Shown here piece by piece: positions 46,901 through 59,003 of a stretch of 64,000 nt of DNA. The notes beneath the pieces are model-generated. The model did not search any database. It was given only the letters and a program-made list of their open reading frames with translations, and was not told the DNA's origin. Position 1 is the stretch's first letter. Each line of letters opens with the position of its first letter. Source of the DNA: Tenrec ecaudatus (Eukaryota > Chordata > Mammalia > Afrosoricida > Tenrecidae); NCBI RefSeq assembly GCF_050624435.1, contig NC_134541.1, positions 12,330,995 through 12,394,994 on the forward strand. Reading direction: 5' to 3'. The position numbers and the translations under genes were made by a program.

Positions 46901-47040
46901 CCCAGGGCAGCCCAGTGACTGGTGACCTTACTATTTCAGGTGAAAAAGGACGCTTAGCTTTTGAGAAGATGGACAAAATGAACTCCCAGCAGAGAGATGT
47001 CCTTGGCCAGGAGGCAGATGTTGAAATTACGGTGTTTTAA
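20668..47040 (+). CDS. RIPOR3: RIPOR3 (FAM65C), RHO family-interacting cell polarization regulator 3, complete coding region in 21 exons
   Basis: Joined coding exons: 20668-20777, 25893-26039, 28183-28261, 30735-30758, 30924-30977, 31137-31286, 31366-31429, 31676-31719, 31832-31957, 32078-32223, 33426-33555, 35811-36404, 39372-39502, 40349-40466, 40928-41063, 41384-41545, 42511-42672, 43046-43248, 44619-44702, 46287-46377, 46940-47040. The sum is 2856 nt, 951 residues plus TAA, close to the human length (about 946). All introns are GT-AG and every phase closes. The N-terminal third (about residues 10-360) is the conserved PL48/FAM65 region, including MYGTLRKGS, predicted helices with an HR1/BAR-like character, and a beta-rich block ending [10 protein letters not shown]. 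Residues about 359-556 are Ser/Glu-rich and poorly conserved. Residues about 640-951 form a helical, ARM-like C-terminal region. RIPOR1 and RIPOR2 bind RhoA/RhoC and regulate polarity; a like role for RIPOR3 is inferred from family. Identification rests on my recollection of the human protein. Confidence 0.95.
21537..21820 (-). mobile_element. Two tandem AfroSINE fragments
   Basis: First fragment 21537-21670 (aagccactgccatttagtcc, gaggctgtacatctttacag, acaattcgaactgtggac) is followed by a second, 21676-21820 (gggcagaaccgaccctgtga, gactgtaactctttatggag, ccactgtgccactagtgctc). Confidence 0.7.
23797..23990 (+). mobile_element. AfroSINE
   Basis: Plus-strand copy: ggcctgctaactacaaggtc, gcagttcgaaaccaccagcc, gcagttctactctgtcctgt, gtcgtcatcgactcggtggc. 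Confidence 0.85.
24085..24210 (-). repeat. MIR remnant
   Basis: cttgacagatgagaaagcag, aggcacagagaggttcctca and gtgcagaccccggcgcctgg fit a reverse-complement MIR. Confidence 0.6.
24479..24492 (+). promoter_or_regulatory. CTCF-like site in a RIPOR3 intron
   Basis: gaccagggggcatg fits the CTCF core; single and weakly flanked. Confidence 0.3.
25893..26039 (+). CDS. RIPOR3: RIPOR3 coding exon 2
   Basis: Flanked by cctcctcacag and the donor gtaagg. It encodes the RIPOR-family block [11 protein letters not shown], then [11 protein letters not shown] and [11 protein letters not shown], one of the most conserved parts of the family. Basic Ser motifs of this kind are 14-3-3/kinase sites in RIPOR1 and RIPOR2; the same use here is inferred. 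Confidence 0.94.
26584..26795 (+). mobile_element. AfroSINE
   Basis: Starts gagccctggtggcatagtgg and ends gcctgactcgatggcggtg, with a small internal insertion around 26695-26720. Confidence 0.85.
27439..27448 (+). promoter_or_regulatory. ETS-like site
   Basis: accggaagtg is a consensus ETS/GABPA site, followed at once by a CTCF-like cactagggggac. No CpG-island context is evident. Confidence 0.3.
28183..28261 (+). CDS. RIPOR3: RIPOR3 coding exon 3
   Basis: Acceptor ctcctcacag, donor gtgaga. It encodes [19 protein letters not shown] followed by TQRNSRL, the beginning of the helical N-terminal domain. It ends on a codon boundary (phase 0). Confidence 0.93.
28863..28876. promoter_or_regulatory. 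RFX/X-box-like palindrome
   Basis: ggtgccatggcaac differs at one base from the palindromic RFX site GTTGCCATGGCAAC. It sits in GC-rich RIPOR3 intron sequence 160 bp upstream of an Sp1-type GGGCGGGGC. Confidence 0.4.
30428..30572 (-). repeat. MIR remnant
   Basis: aaagtggagactcagagagg and gtaacttgcccaaggccaca are the reverse-complement MIR core. Confidence 0.6.
30735..30758 (+). CDS. RIPOR3: RIPOR3 coding exon 4 (24-nt microexon)
   Basis: Exactly eight codons, AFYYDLDK, between acceptor ctccctgcag and donor gtgagt. Both ends are phase 0, so skipping would keep the frame. The residues fit between exons 3 and 5 as in the human protein. Confidence 0.92.
30924..30977 (+). CDS. RIPOR3: RIPOR3 coding exon 5
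   Basis: Eighteen codons, [18 protein letters not shown], between acceptor ctgagaag and donor gtcagc. Both ends are phase 0. Helical heptad-like residues continue the N-terminal domain. Confidence 0.92.
31137..31286 (+). CDS. RIPOR3: RIPOR3 coding exon 6
   Basis: Fifty codons, [18 protein letters not shown] through [11 protein letters not shown], with acceptor gggcgcag and donor gtgggc, phase 0 at both ends. It is amphipathic helical sequence with the conserved [13 protein letters not shown] segment. Confidence 0.94.
31366..31429 (+). CDS. RIPOR3: RIPOR3 coding exon 7
   Basis: Acceptor gttttacag, donor gtaatt. It encodes [20 protein letters not shown] and ends in phase 1. Confidence 0.93.
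31676..31719 (+). CDS. RIPOR3: RIPOR3 coding exon 8
   Basis: Acceptor ctgttgtag, donor gtactg. It encodes [15 protein letters not shown], which joins in phase to exon 7 and ends in phase 0. This is the start of the beta-rich block. Confidence 0.93.
31832..31957 (+). CDS. RIPOR3: RIPOR3 coding exon 9
   Basis: Forty-two codons beginning [20 protein letters not shown] and ending NFEIK. The acceptor is cttgctcacag. The donor gtatgt is the first unit of a GT microsatellite that fills the next 33 bases. Confidence 0.94.
31958..32008. repeat. (GT)n plus G-tract at the RIPOR3 exon 9 donor
   Basis: gtatgt followed by a GT run to 31990, then gagggggggggttggggtag. It begins with the donor dinucleotide itself. 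Confidence 0.9.
32078..32223 (+). CDS. RIPOR3: RIPOR3 coding exon 10
   Basis: Acceptor ctccctccag, donor gtgagt. It encodes [20 protein letters not shown] and then [20 protein letters not shown], the hallmark end of the PL48 region. It ends in phase 2. Confidence 0.95.
32224..33425 (+). other. RIPOR3: RIPOR3 intron after coding exon 10
   Basis: 1.2 kb. It contains an inverted AfroSINE pair at 32802-33020. Otherwise GC-rich unique sequence. Confidence 0.85.
32802..33020. mobile_element. Inverted AfroSINE pair (tail-out)
   Basis: Left arm 32802-32885 is a minus-strand AfroSINE tail (aatcactgccatcgaatccc, gggcagaactgtccctgtga). Right arm 32886-33020 is plus-strand (gcagttcgaaaccaccagct, ctcggaaaccagcgggaac, gtcctatggggtcgctgg). 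The two tails are complementary and could fold back. Confidence 0.75.
33426..33555 (+). CDS. RIPOR3: RIPOR3 coding exon 11
   Basis: Acceptor ctccctgaag, donor gtgagt. It encodes [18 protein letters not shown] (first residues shared with exon 10), then [20 protein letters not shown]. The S/T-P rich stretch marks the start of the unstructured middle region. Confidence 0.93.
34079..34255 (+). mobile_element. AfroSINE
   Basis: Starts agtgccctggtggcgcagtgg, with gcgggcagttcgaacccacc and agaaagacgaggccgtctgc; the tail is decayed. Confidence 0.85.
34708..34785 (+). mobile_element. Possible AfroSINE fragment
   Basis: gagaccaccagccgctccgc and gtgtctaggaaacgcaccgg fit the middle of an AfroSINE; weak elsewhere. 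Confidence 0.4.
35811..36404 (+). CDS. RIPOR3: RIPOR3 coding exon 12 (largest, 594 nt)
   Basis: Acceptor cttctgcag, donor gtaggg, phase 0 at both ends, 198 codons. Conserved pieces are [38 protein letters not shown] and [16 protein letters not shown]. They are followed by a variable, Glu/Gly-rich segment (about residues 470-520) and the conserved [13 protein letters not shown] end. The frame stays open for 154 codons into the intron (see findings). Confidence 0.94.
36877..36882 (+). terminator. RIPOR3: Candidate intronic polyadenylation signal in RIPOR3
   Basis: AATAAA ten bases after an in-frame TAA that ends the open extension of exon 12. If used, it would give a RIPOR3 isoform lacking the C-terminal ARM-like region. 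Confidence 0.35.
37405..37613 (-). mobile_element. AfroSINE
   Basis: Full reverse-complement copy: gccagcgaatcgatgccggc, ctgtgggtttccaagtctgc, tttcgaactgctgacctcgt, accactgtgcccctgggctcc. A second, weaker SINE-like stretch follows at 37640-37740. Confidence 0.85.
37826..38336 (-). mobile_element. AfroSINE split by a LINE-like insertion
   Basis: Tail half 37826-37920 (actcactgccaccgagtcga...gactgtagctctttt) and head half 38230-38336 (ctctttatggaaatagaaat, attcgaactgctgaccttgt, ccactacaccacagg) flank the LINE-like copy. ctcttt is repeated at both junctions as a short target duplication. Confidence 0.82.
37921..38229 (-). mobile_element. Second copy of the same LINE-like 3' element, nested in an AfroSINE
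   Basis: Reverse complement matches 58700-58995 (gatcacaaggatctacat, ataatttataaattatcaagg, ggattgtgataagagctgta, aataaaatga plus A-run). The A-tail faces the left edge and the 5' end is truncated at the right. It splits the AfroSINE at 37826-38336 inside its ctcttta motif. Confidence 0.8.
38728..38830 (-). mobile_element. AfroSINE fragment
   Basis: agggcagaaccgcccctgtg, ggtttctgcggctggagctc, tttacaggggcagaaag: the reverse-complement middle and tail. Confidence 0.65.
39372..39502 (+). CDS. RIPOR3: RIPOR3 coding exon 13
   Basis: Acceptor ctctgcccacag, donor gtgagt. It encodes [20 protein letters not shown] and [12 protein letters not shown], matching the family's conserved central helix. It ends in phase 2. 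Confidence 0.93.
39503..40348 (+). other. RIPOR3: RIPOR3 intron after coding exon 13
   Basis: 0.85 kb with a MIR remnant at about 39983-40085. No other feature recognised. Confidence 0.85.
39983..40085 (-). repeat. MIR remnant
   Basis: ccccattctccaggttggga, actgaggttcagggaggcag and gtctgggtcacacagctggg. Confidence 0.55.
40349..40466 (+). CDS. RIPOR3: RIPOR3 coding exon 14
   Basis: Acceptor ctccatcacag, donor gtgggc. It encodes [20 protein letters not shown] and then [19 protein letters not shown], the first helices of the C-terminal region. Phase 0 at the 3' end. Confidence 0.93.
40467..40927 (+). other. RIPOR3: RIPOR3 intron after coding exon 14
   Basis: 0.46 kb of GC-rich unique sequence; nothing recognised. 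Confidence 0.85.
40928..41063 (+). CDS. RIPOR3: RIPOR3 coding exon 15
   Basis: Acceptor gctcttccag, donor gtaagc. It encodes [20 protein letters not shown] and [20 protein letters not shown]. It ends in phase 1. Confidence 0.94.
41064..41383 (+). other. RIPOR3: RIPOR3 intron after coding exon 15
   Basis: 0.32 kb of unique sequence, polypyrimidine-rich at its 3' end; nothing else recognised. Confidence 0.85.
41384..41545 (+). CDS. RIPOR3: RIPOR3 coding exon 16
   Basis: Acceptor gggcccccag, donor gtaccc. It encodes [20 protein letters not shown] and [11 protein letters not shown]. Phase 1 at both ends. Confidence 0.93.
41975..42110 (+). repeat. Decayed AfroSINE-tail-like scraps
   Basis: Three imperfect repeats of ggggcagtcccac/ggggcagttccacc with gccccataggtttaagagtc resemble the AfroSINE tail but are too short to be sure. 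Confidence 0.35.
42266..42452 (-). mobile_element. AfroSINE immediately upstream of RIPOR3 exon 17
   Basis: Reverse complement from cacactcattgccattgagt to gctgacctgtggctagcagt. It ends about 60 bases before the exon, close to the branch-point region. Confidence 0.82.
42511..42672 (+). CDS. RIPOR3: RIPOR3 coding exon 17
   Basis: Acceptor ctgtccgcag, donor gtgcgg. It encodes [19 protein letters not shown] and [19 protein letters not shown]. Helical, phase 1 at both ends. Confidence 0.94.
42673..43045 (+). other. RIPOR3: RIPOR3 intron after coding exon 17
   Basis: 0.37 kb of unique sequence; nothing recognised. Confidence 0.85.
43046..43248 (+). CDS. RIPOR3: RIPOR3 coding exon 18
   Basis: Acceptor tcctcttgcag, donor gtagga. 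It encodes [20 protein letters not shown], then [20 protein letters not shown] and [11 protein letters not shown]-like helices, phase 0 at the 3' end. Confidence 0.95.
43249..44618 (+). other. RIPOR3: RIPOR3 intron after coding exon 18
   Basis: 1.37 kb of mostly unique sequence; no repeat or exon identified. Confidence 0.85.
44619..44702 (+). CDS. RIPOR3: RIPOR3 coding exon 19
   Basis: Twenty-eight codons from [18 protein letters not shown] to MALRHLR, acceptor tcttccccag, donor gtacgt. Phase 0 at both ends. Confidence 0.93.
44703..46286 (+). other. RIPOR3: RIPOR3 intron after coding exon 19
   Basis: 1.58 kb. A MIR remnant lies at about 44940-45090 and a possible eroded SINE near 45250-45350. 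The stretch 45430-45990 is AT-richer than its surroundings and unassigned. Confidence 0.85.
44940..45090 (-). repeat. MIR remnant
   Basis: cttcccatctgatggatggg and gacttactgaacgtcacaga with a downstream gtggtggaattaaggtttgc. Confidence 0.5.
46287..46377 (+). CDS. RIPOR3: RIPOR3 coding exon 20
   Basis: Acceptor cacattcag, donor gtaagg. It encodes [20 protein letters not shown] and ends AARETTLSF, an ARM/HEAT-like helix pair. It ends in phase 1. Confidence 0.94.
46378..46939 (+). other. RIPOR3: RIPOR3 intron after coding exon 20
   Basis: 0.56 kb of unique sequence; nothing recognised. Confidence 0.85.
46940..47040 (+). CDS. RIPOR3: RIPOR3 coding exon 21 (terminal coding exon)
   Basis: Acceptor ctatttcag. 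It encodes [20 protein letters not shown] and ends EADVEITVF with TAA at 47038-47040, matching the human C-terminus in kind and position. Confidence 0.95.
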
Positions 47041-47868
47041 GGAGCCTTGGTGACGGGCTCTCAGCGGACTGGATGCAATGACGGCGCTCTGGGTGGGGGC
47101 CCACTGTGTGAGCTGGCCAGAGCTGTGCCTGGAGGCTCAAGACACAAGTGGGGTCTTGTATGAAAGCAGGGAAAGATGACTGATGGCCTGCGAGAGGCAT
47201 TTCTGAGTCTTTGAGCCATTGCTTGGATAGGGTCTAGTACCAGGCAGCTGGCTAGGTGAGGCTGGCACGCATGGCTCCAACATGCCCAACATCGAGTCCC
47301 AGGGTGGACTGGCTGGTCGGTCAACTGCTAAGGAAAGGACCTGACTCACTTCAACAGCAGCTGTGACCCCGGAGCTGGAGGGCAGCTGGGGACATAGTCG
47401 CCAGCCATCCCCTCTACTAGGAACCAGAGCTGAGACTCTCACAGAGCTGCCGGACCAGCAGCACTGGGGAAGGAGGCGGCCAGGCTGAAGGCCCTTCTGG
47501 AACTAAGCAAGCAAGAGTCCGCCTTGGGAAGCAAGTCTGTTTCAGGCCTGTGACATCCGTCGCTTCAGATGCTGTCAATTGCTTGAAGATGGCTCTGAGG
47601 CGCGCGCGGCCCTGGAGAAGGCCGCTTCCTAGTGAAGCCTGTATTAAAAGCCAGCCAGCCTGGCACGCTGCGAGATGTCTCTAAGTCCAGAACGTGGTGA
47701 CGACCGAGGGTCTGGATGTCCATGGTGGCTGACGAGCTTTGTTACGGGCATGGTCCCAGTTATACTGCCTGCCTAGGCTTTCTGCGTCTTGAGTTTAATG
47801 TAGTATTTATTTGTCTTGTTTATACGCCTGGCATTCTGAAAACTCAATTAAAGAGCTGTTTTCCTCGT
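47041..47868 (+). other. RIPOR3: RIPOR3 3' untranslated region
   Basis: Follows the TAA without a further intron. No repeat is recognised in it. The end is placed about 15 bases after the better poly(A) signal (47847-47852); the exact cleavage site is inferred. Confidence 0.65.
47847..47852 (+). terminator. RIPOR3: Probable main polyadenylation signal of RIPOR3 (ATTAAA)
   Basis: ATTAAA in an A/T-rich stretch, followed by the T/GT-rich gagctgttttcctcgttg that would serve as the downstream element. A second ATTAAA at 47643-47648 may be a proximal alternative. Confidence 0.6.
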
Positions 47869-48904
47869 TGTTTCCTATCTGGACAAGAGACAGTGGTGGT
47901 GGATCCTCTGACGCCGGCCCCACTCCCTCCCCGCAGCCTCAGGGGCAGCCTCAGCTGACAGCCGGCAAGCCCGCCCCTGTACGGACACCACGCGGCAAGG
48001 CTGCCGCCTTTCTCTCAATCCAACTTCTGTCCTCAAGTGATTCCAGGGTTCTTTCCCCGCCCGGGCTTGGGTGCCCTTTTCTGTCTGGGGCCAGGGTGCT
48101 GTGGGTGACACCAGCGCAGGCCCTCCCTGGTCAGGGGACCAGAGCTGAGCTTACCCGCTGCAGCAGACTGCTTCTTCCTCACACGTAAGGGAGACCCCAC
48201 TACCTCCGCAGACCTGCGGTTGTTCCACAACCAAACAATTTGAGGGACATTGACATTAGCTAACGCTGCACCCCAAAGCAAGACCTGACTCACTTTTGGA
48301 AGGGACCACTGTTTATAGCTCCCTTCGGCATCGGCGGCGGCCGGTGCACTGAGGGCAGGAGGTCCCCAGACCATGGACTGAGAGCCAGTTTGCCACTGTC
48401 TTACAGGCAGGGGCTGGGGGGCCAGCCCTTGAGTTAGCACCGTTCTTGAACCTGCTTCTCCGAGTCTCCCAAGTTCCTGACGGGAGGTACTTCTAGAGCA
48501 GTGGTTGTCCCCCTTCCGGATGCAGCGACGTCACAGTTCATGTGGCGGTGACACCACCCTAACATTATTTTTGTTGCCAGATCATCACTGTAATTCTGCT
48601 ACTGTGAAGAATCGGGCGACCCTGTCTGTGAAAGGGCTGTTCCACTCCCAGGGGGGTCGCGACCCCCAGGTTGAGAACGGCTGGTCTAGAGGGTGCTTTT
48701 GTTTCGGGAGTGGGGGGAAAGCTTGGTGGTGGTGGTGCAGTTCCCCACTCACACAGAGCTAGCCCCACCCATGGCTCAACCTGAATAACCGCCCCGACAC
48801 CCCCACTGCCCGACAGCATGGACCCCCTCAGGAGGCAGGGAAGCAGCCGGTCCCGGTTTAGGTCCCAGAGGACGCAGAGACGGGAAGCACCCCAAATCCA
48901 AGTT
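47869..48904. other. Intergenic gap between convergent RIPOR3 and PTPN1
   Basis: About 1 kb between the two inferred poly(A) sites. It contains the SPIN MITE at 48499-48683 with its target duplication. No open frame of interest. Confidence 0.65.
48499..48683. mobile_element. SPIN-like hAT MITE, copy 4, between the two genes
   Basis: About 185 bp, ends cagtggttgtccccc and ggttgagaacggctg. Flanked by ttctagag (48491-48498) and gtctagag (48684-48691), a 7 of 8 target duplication that fits the hAT/SPIN preference NTCTAGAN. Confidence 0.88.
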
Positions 48905-48919
48905 CTTTAGAAAAAAAAG

Positions 48920-48925
48920 TTTATT
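48920..48925 (-). terminator. PTPN1: Distal polyadenylation signal of PTPN1 (AATAAA)
   Basis: AATAAA on the minus strand in the context ttgcaacaataaactttt. Further AATAAA (49096-49091) and ATTAAA (50198-50193) hexamers on the same strand could serve shorter 3' UTRs. Confidence 0.7.
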
Positions 48926-49090
48926 GTTGCAACTAAAATGCCATCCCCTCATTGATATGGCCAGTTGAAAACTGTACACTGAGACCCTGAGACCCCGCCC
49001 GCCATGCAGCACGCGCACACACGCCTGGAAAGGTATCAGGCCCCAACACCTGGGTTTCTTCCGCTTTTTCTTTTTTGGTAAAAACAATGG

Positions 49091-49096
49091 TTTATT
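49091..49096 (-). terminator. PTPN1: Alternative polyadenylation signal of PTPN1 (AATAAA)
   Basis: A canonical hexamer on the minus strand, about 170 bases upstream of the distal one. Use would shorten the 3' UTR only slightly. Confidence 0.4.
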
Positions 49097-50192
49097 CTAT
49101 GGCCATTGTGAAAAGACAACGGCCGGATGAGTAAATACTGGCTTAAGGCATAGAGCGGAGCAGGGGCTAGCTCCCGGCCCCGTCCCACAGGGAGCCTCCG
49201 CTGTCCCCACGGGGGAGGGAACCAGCGCGTCCACTTGAAATGCTATAGATACACCCCCCACCCGGTGCATGCAAAGGGCTGGAGGAAAACAAACGGCCTG
49301 CCCACAACTGCATTGGCTTCTAACACGTGAAAGGCAAAATGTGAAAATGCTGGCCAGAGAGCAGCTCGGGGCTACAGCTGCCTTTTTGTTTGTTCCTTGT
49401 TAAAAAGCCACTTAACGTGGAGGGACTCGTGGAGGTCCTAAGTGCCCTCGGAGGAGGGGCGGTGAGCACCGTCAGGCCCCACAGGGCTCGAGGGCAGGGC
49501 AGACGCGATGCTCTCGTCCAGGCTGCGGTCGGCTCCCACAGCTGCTTGGCTCCCCGCCACGGTCTGCACCGGATGAGTGTGGCCTGGGAAGAGTGGGGGT
49601 GGCCCTGCTTGCCTCAAGGTCCCGAGCGGGAGGTGTGCATATGGCTTCCTGTCCACTTGGAATGTCTGAGTTACAGTGGGACCCAGCTGGTCCAGGGCGG
49701 CTGGGCGGCACCAGGAAGTCACTAGAGCGCCGTGGCCGGAGTTCGGCAAGTGTTTGTTCCTGGAAAGCACCCCTCAATTGCTGAGTGACGACCGCTTCAG
49801 CAACAGCCTTCGGAACCAGTCACGGGGCCGCTGGCCTGGCACCTGGGGCGCGGCAGGGACCGAGCGAGCTGTCGGCCAGCGTCCCCTCAGGACGTGGGCC
49901 GTGCATGCATTCTATTCCGGGGGGACTGGCGACTGAGTGTGGTGCTAGCAGAGGGGCAGGCCGGGCAGTGCAAGCTCAAAGACTCAAGTGTCACTCTCCA
50001 GTCGACTGCGCTACGGACACAAGGCGAAGCGGGCCTCAGTGCCCACGCCACCCCGACCGCCCACAGCAGGCCTCCTTCCCAGGACTGGTGTGGCGCCACG
50101 GGTCCCAGGGTGCCGCCGTGCCCAGTATGACCTGAGGGTTTGTTATTGTACTTTCTGATAAAGCCCTTGATGCAAGGCTGACATCAAAATTG

Positions 50193-50198
50193 TTTAAT
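50193..50198 (-). terminator. PTPN1: Possible proximal polyadenylation signal of PTPN1 (ATTAAA)
   Basis: ATTAAA on the minus strand about 385 bases after the stop codon, followed on that strand by cattttgatgt and later T-rich sequence. A short-3' UTR isoform is possible; no direct evidence. Confidence 0.3.
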
Positions 50199-50581
50199 AC
50201 ATTATCGGTTTAAGAAAATGCTTGTGCCCCTTGGACACCTTTGAGGAGAAAATAAAAAAATAAATACGGAGTGGGGCTCACTACGGACTCCACGAAGGGC
50301 TGGGAGGCAGTGGCGTGTGCCTGTCGGGGCTGCGTGGGACGTGTGCACCTGCCACCAGGCACAGAGGCAGGCCACCCCAGGTCTCCGCGGGGTCTGCTCG
50401 CCTCGTGCATCTGGTGCTCGAGGCGGGGGCAGGGGGGACCAGGAACTTGGCCAGGGCCAGGCTAGTGCAGAGTGCGTGTCCGTTGGTCCCGGCGGCCCTC
50501 ACCTACCGCGGCACGTGGCGAGCCGGGTCGGGTGCTACGAGCGAGGCAGACGGGCAGAGGGTGGAGAGGAGGAGGGTCAGA

Positions 50582-55429
<4,848 letters not shown>

Positions 55430-57118
55430 TCATGAGGGTTCTGACACAAACTCCCAGCAAGCACGGGGTAACTGTACACCCATGACCCCATAGCAGTGTT
55501 GAGTCTCAGAACCCGAGCTCCTGCAGGCACCCCTCCCTGCCACCCACCTCTATCTTCAGGGTCCTAGGGCCACTGCCACCTTCTCAGGGGGCCACTGAGG
55601 GTGGAAAAGTACCCGCCATGGAGCATTAGCTCTGGGTGATGTGGGACGATTTCAAGACTATTGGGATGTCGCAGAGGACTGTGGATGTAGAGGAAACAGA
55701 AAGCAACTTGATCTTGAGGGAGAGGTATTTGCAATGCGTGGCTCCACCCCCAGCGAGCAGATGGTCCATGCGGCCAGGCTGCAGGGAGACTGGTATGATG
55801 GGCCCAGGCCAGAGTGCTCCCTGCAGCCTGCAGCAGTGAGGCCTCTGCGCTGTCTCCCACCCATTCTACAGGACTGTGTGGCCGGGGCACCCTGGGCTCT
55901 AGTCATCGCAATCCGGCCGCGGTGCTTACTGGGAGAAGAGAATACGAGACCATTTTAACCTCAGAGCACACAGCAGGCGGGCCAGGGCCCTGAGACCACG
56001 AGACTCCCTGTCCAGGCCACCTGGAGAGAAGCCGAGAGGCCTGCTTATGAACAACTCTGCTTCACGTGGCAAACTGTCTCATGGGATTCACTACGTGCCA
56101 GAGGCCAATACCACCGCCCCGCCCCTTTCCCCCTGCCCAGGTCCACACAGAGCTCTGAGTATCATTATAACCACTTACCCAGGCCAACGGAACCCCGAGA
56201 GAGCTGCGTGGGACTAGAACAGCCACAACCCCAGAAATGAAGTTCATGATCTCTAAAGGCTAAAAGCAAGGGTACAGGTCTACCCTGTCCCTGCTCACAT
56301 TCCCTCAGCAGCAAGCGGCACGGTCTTGTCTTCACCAGACCCGAGGGCAGAAAGCTTTAACCACCGACCAGGTGACCACACCATCCTCCGCATGGTTTCT
56401 TTAATGTGAACACTGTTCAAGTCACCCCCCCCCCCCACCAGCTCCTCTCTCTTTGGAGTGCAGTAGTGAGGGGCCCAGCTGCCCACGAGAGCTCCTGGTC
56501 CCCTAGCACTGCGTCCCCGAAGGCCACTTGAACCTTTCTTTGGTTCTCAGGGACCTGGGCCCCAGAGCTTACTTCAGTTATGAACTCATCAACAGGGGCC
56601 ACGAGGAGGCAAAGGCATCCAGTTAAAAACATGACCAAGATGTGGAGGTACCTCAGCAGAGCACGCGTCCCTTTACCAAAGCCCAGCGTGCCCCTCCCTG
56701 CACTGACTCCACCTGTACCCCCTCACTGGAAAAGCCCATGCTACCAACTCCCCAGTCCCTGGCACAGGCCAGGAGCCTGGTATTAACATCCCGAACCCTC
56801 AGAGAAACCCAACCGAAGAGATGAGGAGACGGGCAACACTGAGAGTGATGTCCCCTGCCCAGGGCCTTCTGGTTTGATGGGGCAGAAGGACCAACCAAGT
56901 GGGTTCCAGAGAGCTATGGCTGGCCCGCATTTCACAGCACCCTTGCCTGAGCCCGGCATTGCCACAGACCCCGCTGGCTCCCGGGGCTTACTCAGGACCC
57001 CATGGGCAGTGTCTTCTCGGCATGGTGCTTGGTGTGTTCAAAGGTCACAACCTATTATTGCTGTTATTTTTGATCAAAATTTCCCTCCTCTATTATTAAT
57101 TTTTAAGAGTTGATCCTT

Positions 57119-59003
57119 CTCCCCTGAAGAATTTATTTCAGAGGACAGCACTGAATCTGCAGCTGAGGCAGAGGGACATGTCTAGAAGAGAGAGTGGAGC
57201 ACATCCTGGCCCACCTAAGCTATAAGGACGATATTTCCATTCAGAACAGCCAATCCAGAGAAAAGTCCACATGGCCAGCCCCACTATGAGACATGACATC
57301 CCTCACTGACCCATAGCCCTACAGGGGACAACACTAGAGACACAGTGTAGGAATTCTGCCCGATCTGATCTCACCACACCAAGGCAGAACAGCAAGGGGA
57401 ACAGAGCAACGAAGTCCCCAGGAATATAAAAATTAGACTTTGGAAACAGGGTTTGGCACCCCAACAGACTCGACTGGAAAACGCTCCTAAAGGCAAACAA
57501 ACAGTCCTTGAACTAACTACAAGTTTTTCTTTCTTGTTGTGTTTTTTTTGTCATTGGCTTGTTTGTGGTAGTGTTGTTGCTTTGTTTTAATTTGTTGCTT
57601 GATTTTGCTCTGTCTTGTTTGTGTGCATGTTATTATCTCCACAGGTCTATCTAAATAAGATAGGTTGGATGAACAATTTGGAGGAGAAAACAATAGGACC
57701 GACTGTTCTGGAGGTTAATGGGAGAGGAGGAGGCAGGGGAAAAGGAAGTGGGTGTTAACAACCCCAGGGACAAGGGAACAACAAGTGATCCAAATTGGTG
57801 GTGAGGAGGGTGTAGGAGGCCTGGTAGGGTGTGATCAAGGGTACTGTAACCAAGAGGAATTCCTGAAACCCAAATGAAGACTGAGCATGATAGCGGGGCA
57901 AGAGGAAAGTAAAAGGAAATAGAGGAAAGAGCTGGGAGGCAAAAGGCATTTATAGAGATCTAAGTAAAGGCATGTACATATGTAAATGTATTTTTATATG
58001 AGGATGTGGAAATAGATCTATGTGCATATATTTATAGGTTTAGTATTAAGGTAGCAGATGGACATTGGGCCTCCACTCATATATTCCCTCAATGGAAGAA
58101 TACTTTGTTTAATTAAACTGGCATTCTATGATGCTCACCTTCCTGACACAATCACTGAAGACAAAGCGGTTGAATAAGCAAATGTGGTAAAGAAAGCGGA
58201 TGGTCCCTGGCTATCAAAAGATATAGATAGCATCTGGGGTCTCAAAGGCTTGAAGGTAAACAAGCGGCCATCTAGCTCATAAACAACAAGGCCCACACGG
58301 AAGGAGCACACCAGCCTGTATGATCATGAGGTGTTGAAGGGATCAGGTATCAGGCATCAAAGAACAAAAAATCCTATCATTGTGAATGAGGGAGAGTGCA
58401 GGGTGGAGACCCAAAGCTCATCTGTAGGCAATTGGACACCCCCTTAAGGAAGGGTTGGGTAGGATGAGCCAGTTAGGGTGCGATGTACCAACGATGAAAC
58501 ATACAAGTTTCCTCTAGTTCCTAAATGCTTCCCCCCCTGCCCCCATACACATACTATCATGATCCCAATTCTACCTTACAAATCTGGTTAGACCAGAGAA
58601 TGTACACTGGTACAGATAGGAACTGGAAACACAGGGAATCCAGGGTGGATGATCCCTTCAGGACCAGTGGTGCAAGTGGGAGGGTGGGTTGGAAAGGGGA
58701 AACTGATTACAAAGATCTACATAACCTCCTCCCTGGGGGAAGGACAACAGAAAAGTGGGTGAAGGGAGATGTCAGACTGTGCAAGATATGACAAATAACT
58801 TATAAATTATCAAGGATTCATGAGGGAGGGGGAACAGGGAGGGAGGGGAAAAATGAGGAGCTGAATCCAGGGGCTTAAGTGGAGAGCAAATGTTTTGAGA
58901 ATGATGAGGACAATGAATGTACAAATGTGCTTTACACAATTGATGTATGTATGGATTGTGATAAAGAGTTGTATGAGCCCCTAATAAAATGACTGAAAAA
59001 AAA
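57119..59003 (+). mobile_element. LINE-like 3' fragment (afrotherian L1-type 3' UTR), 1.9 kb insertion
   Basis: Flanked by a perfect 11-bp direct repeat, agttgatcctt at 57108-57118 and 59004-59014. It ends in ctaataaaatgactg and an A-run, so it is a target-primed retrotransposon copy in the plus orientation (antisense to PTPN1). It has no reverse-transcriptase frame. The body (tttgtttgtggtagtgttg, catctggggtctcaaagg, gttgtatgagcccctaat) resembles L1-type 3' UTRs of afrotherian genomes; the family name is inferred. Confidence 0.75.

Larger units (their letters stand above)
48905..50581 (-). other. PTPN1: PTPN1 3' untranslated region
   Basis: About 1.68 kb between the TAA and the distal AATAAA. 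No interspersed repeat is recognised in it. The end is placed in the A-rich stretch at 48905-48918 (plus-strand aaaaaaaa), about ten bases past the hexamer; the exact cleavage position is inferred. Confidence 0.7.

Noticed and set aside
58525-58791. Plus-strand 88-codon frame
   Set aside because: Lies inside the LINE-like 3' element and carries no RT or other domain.
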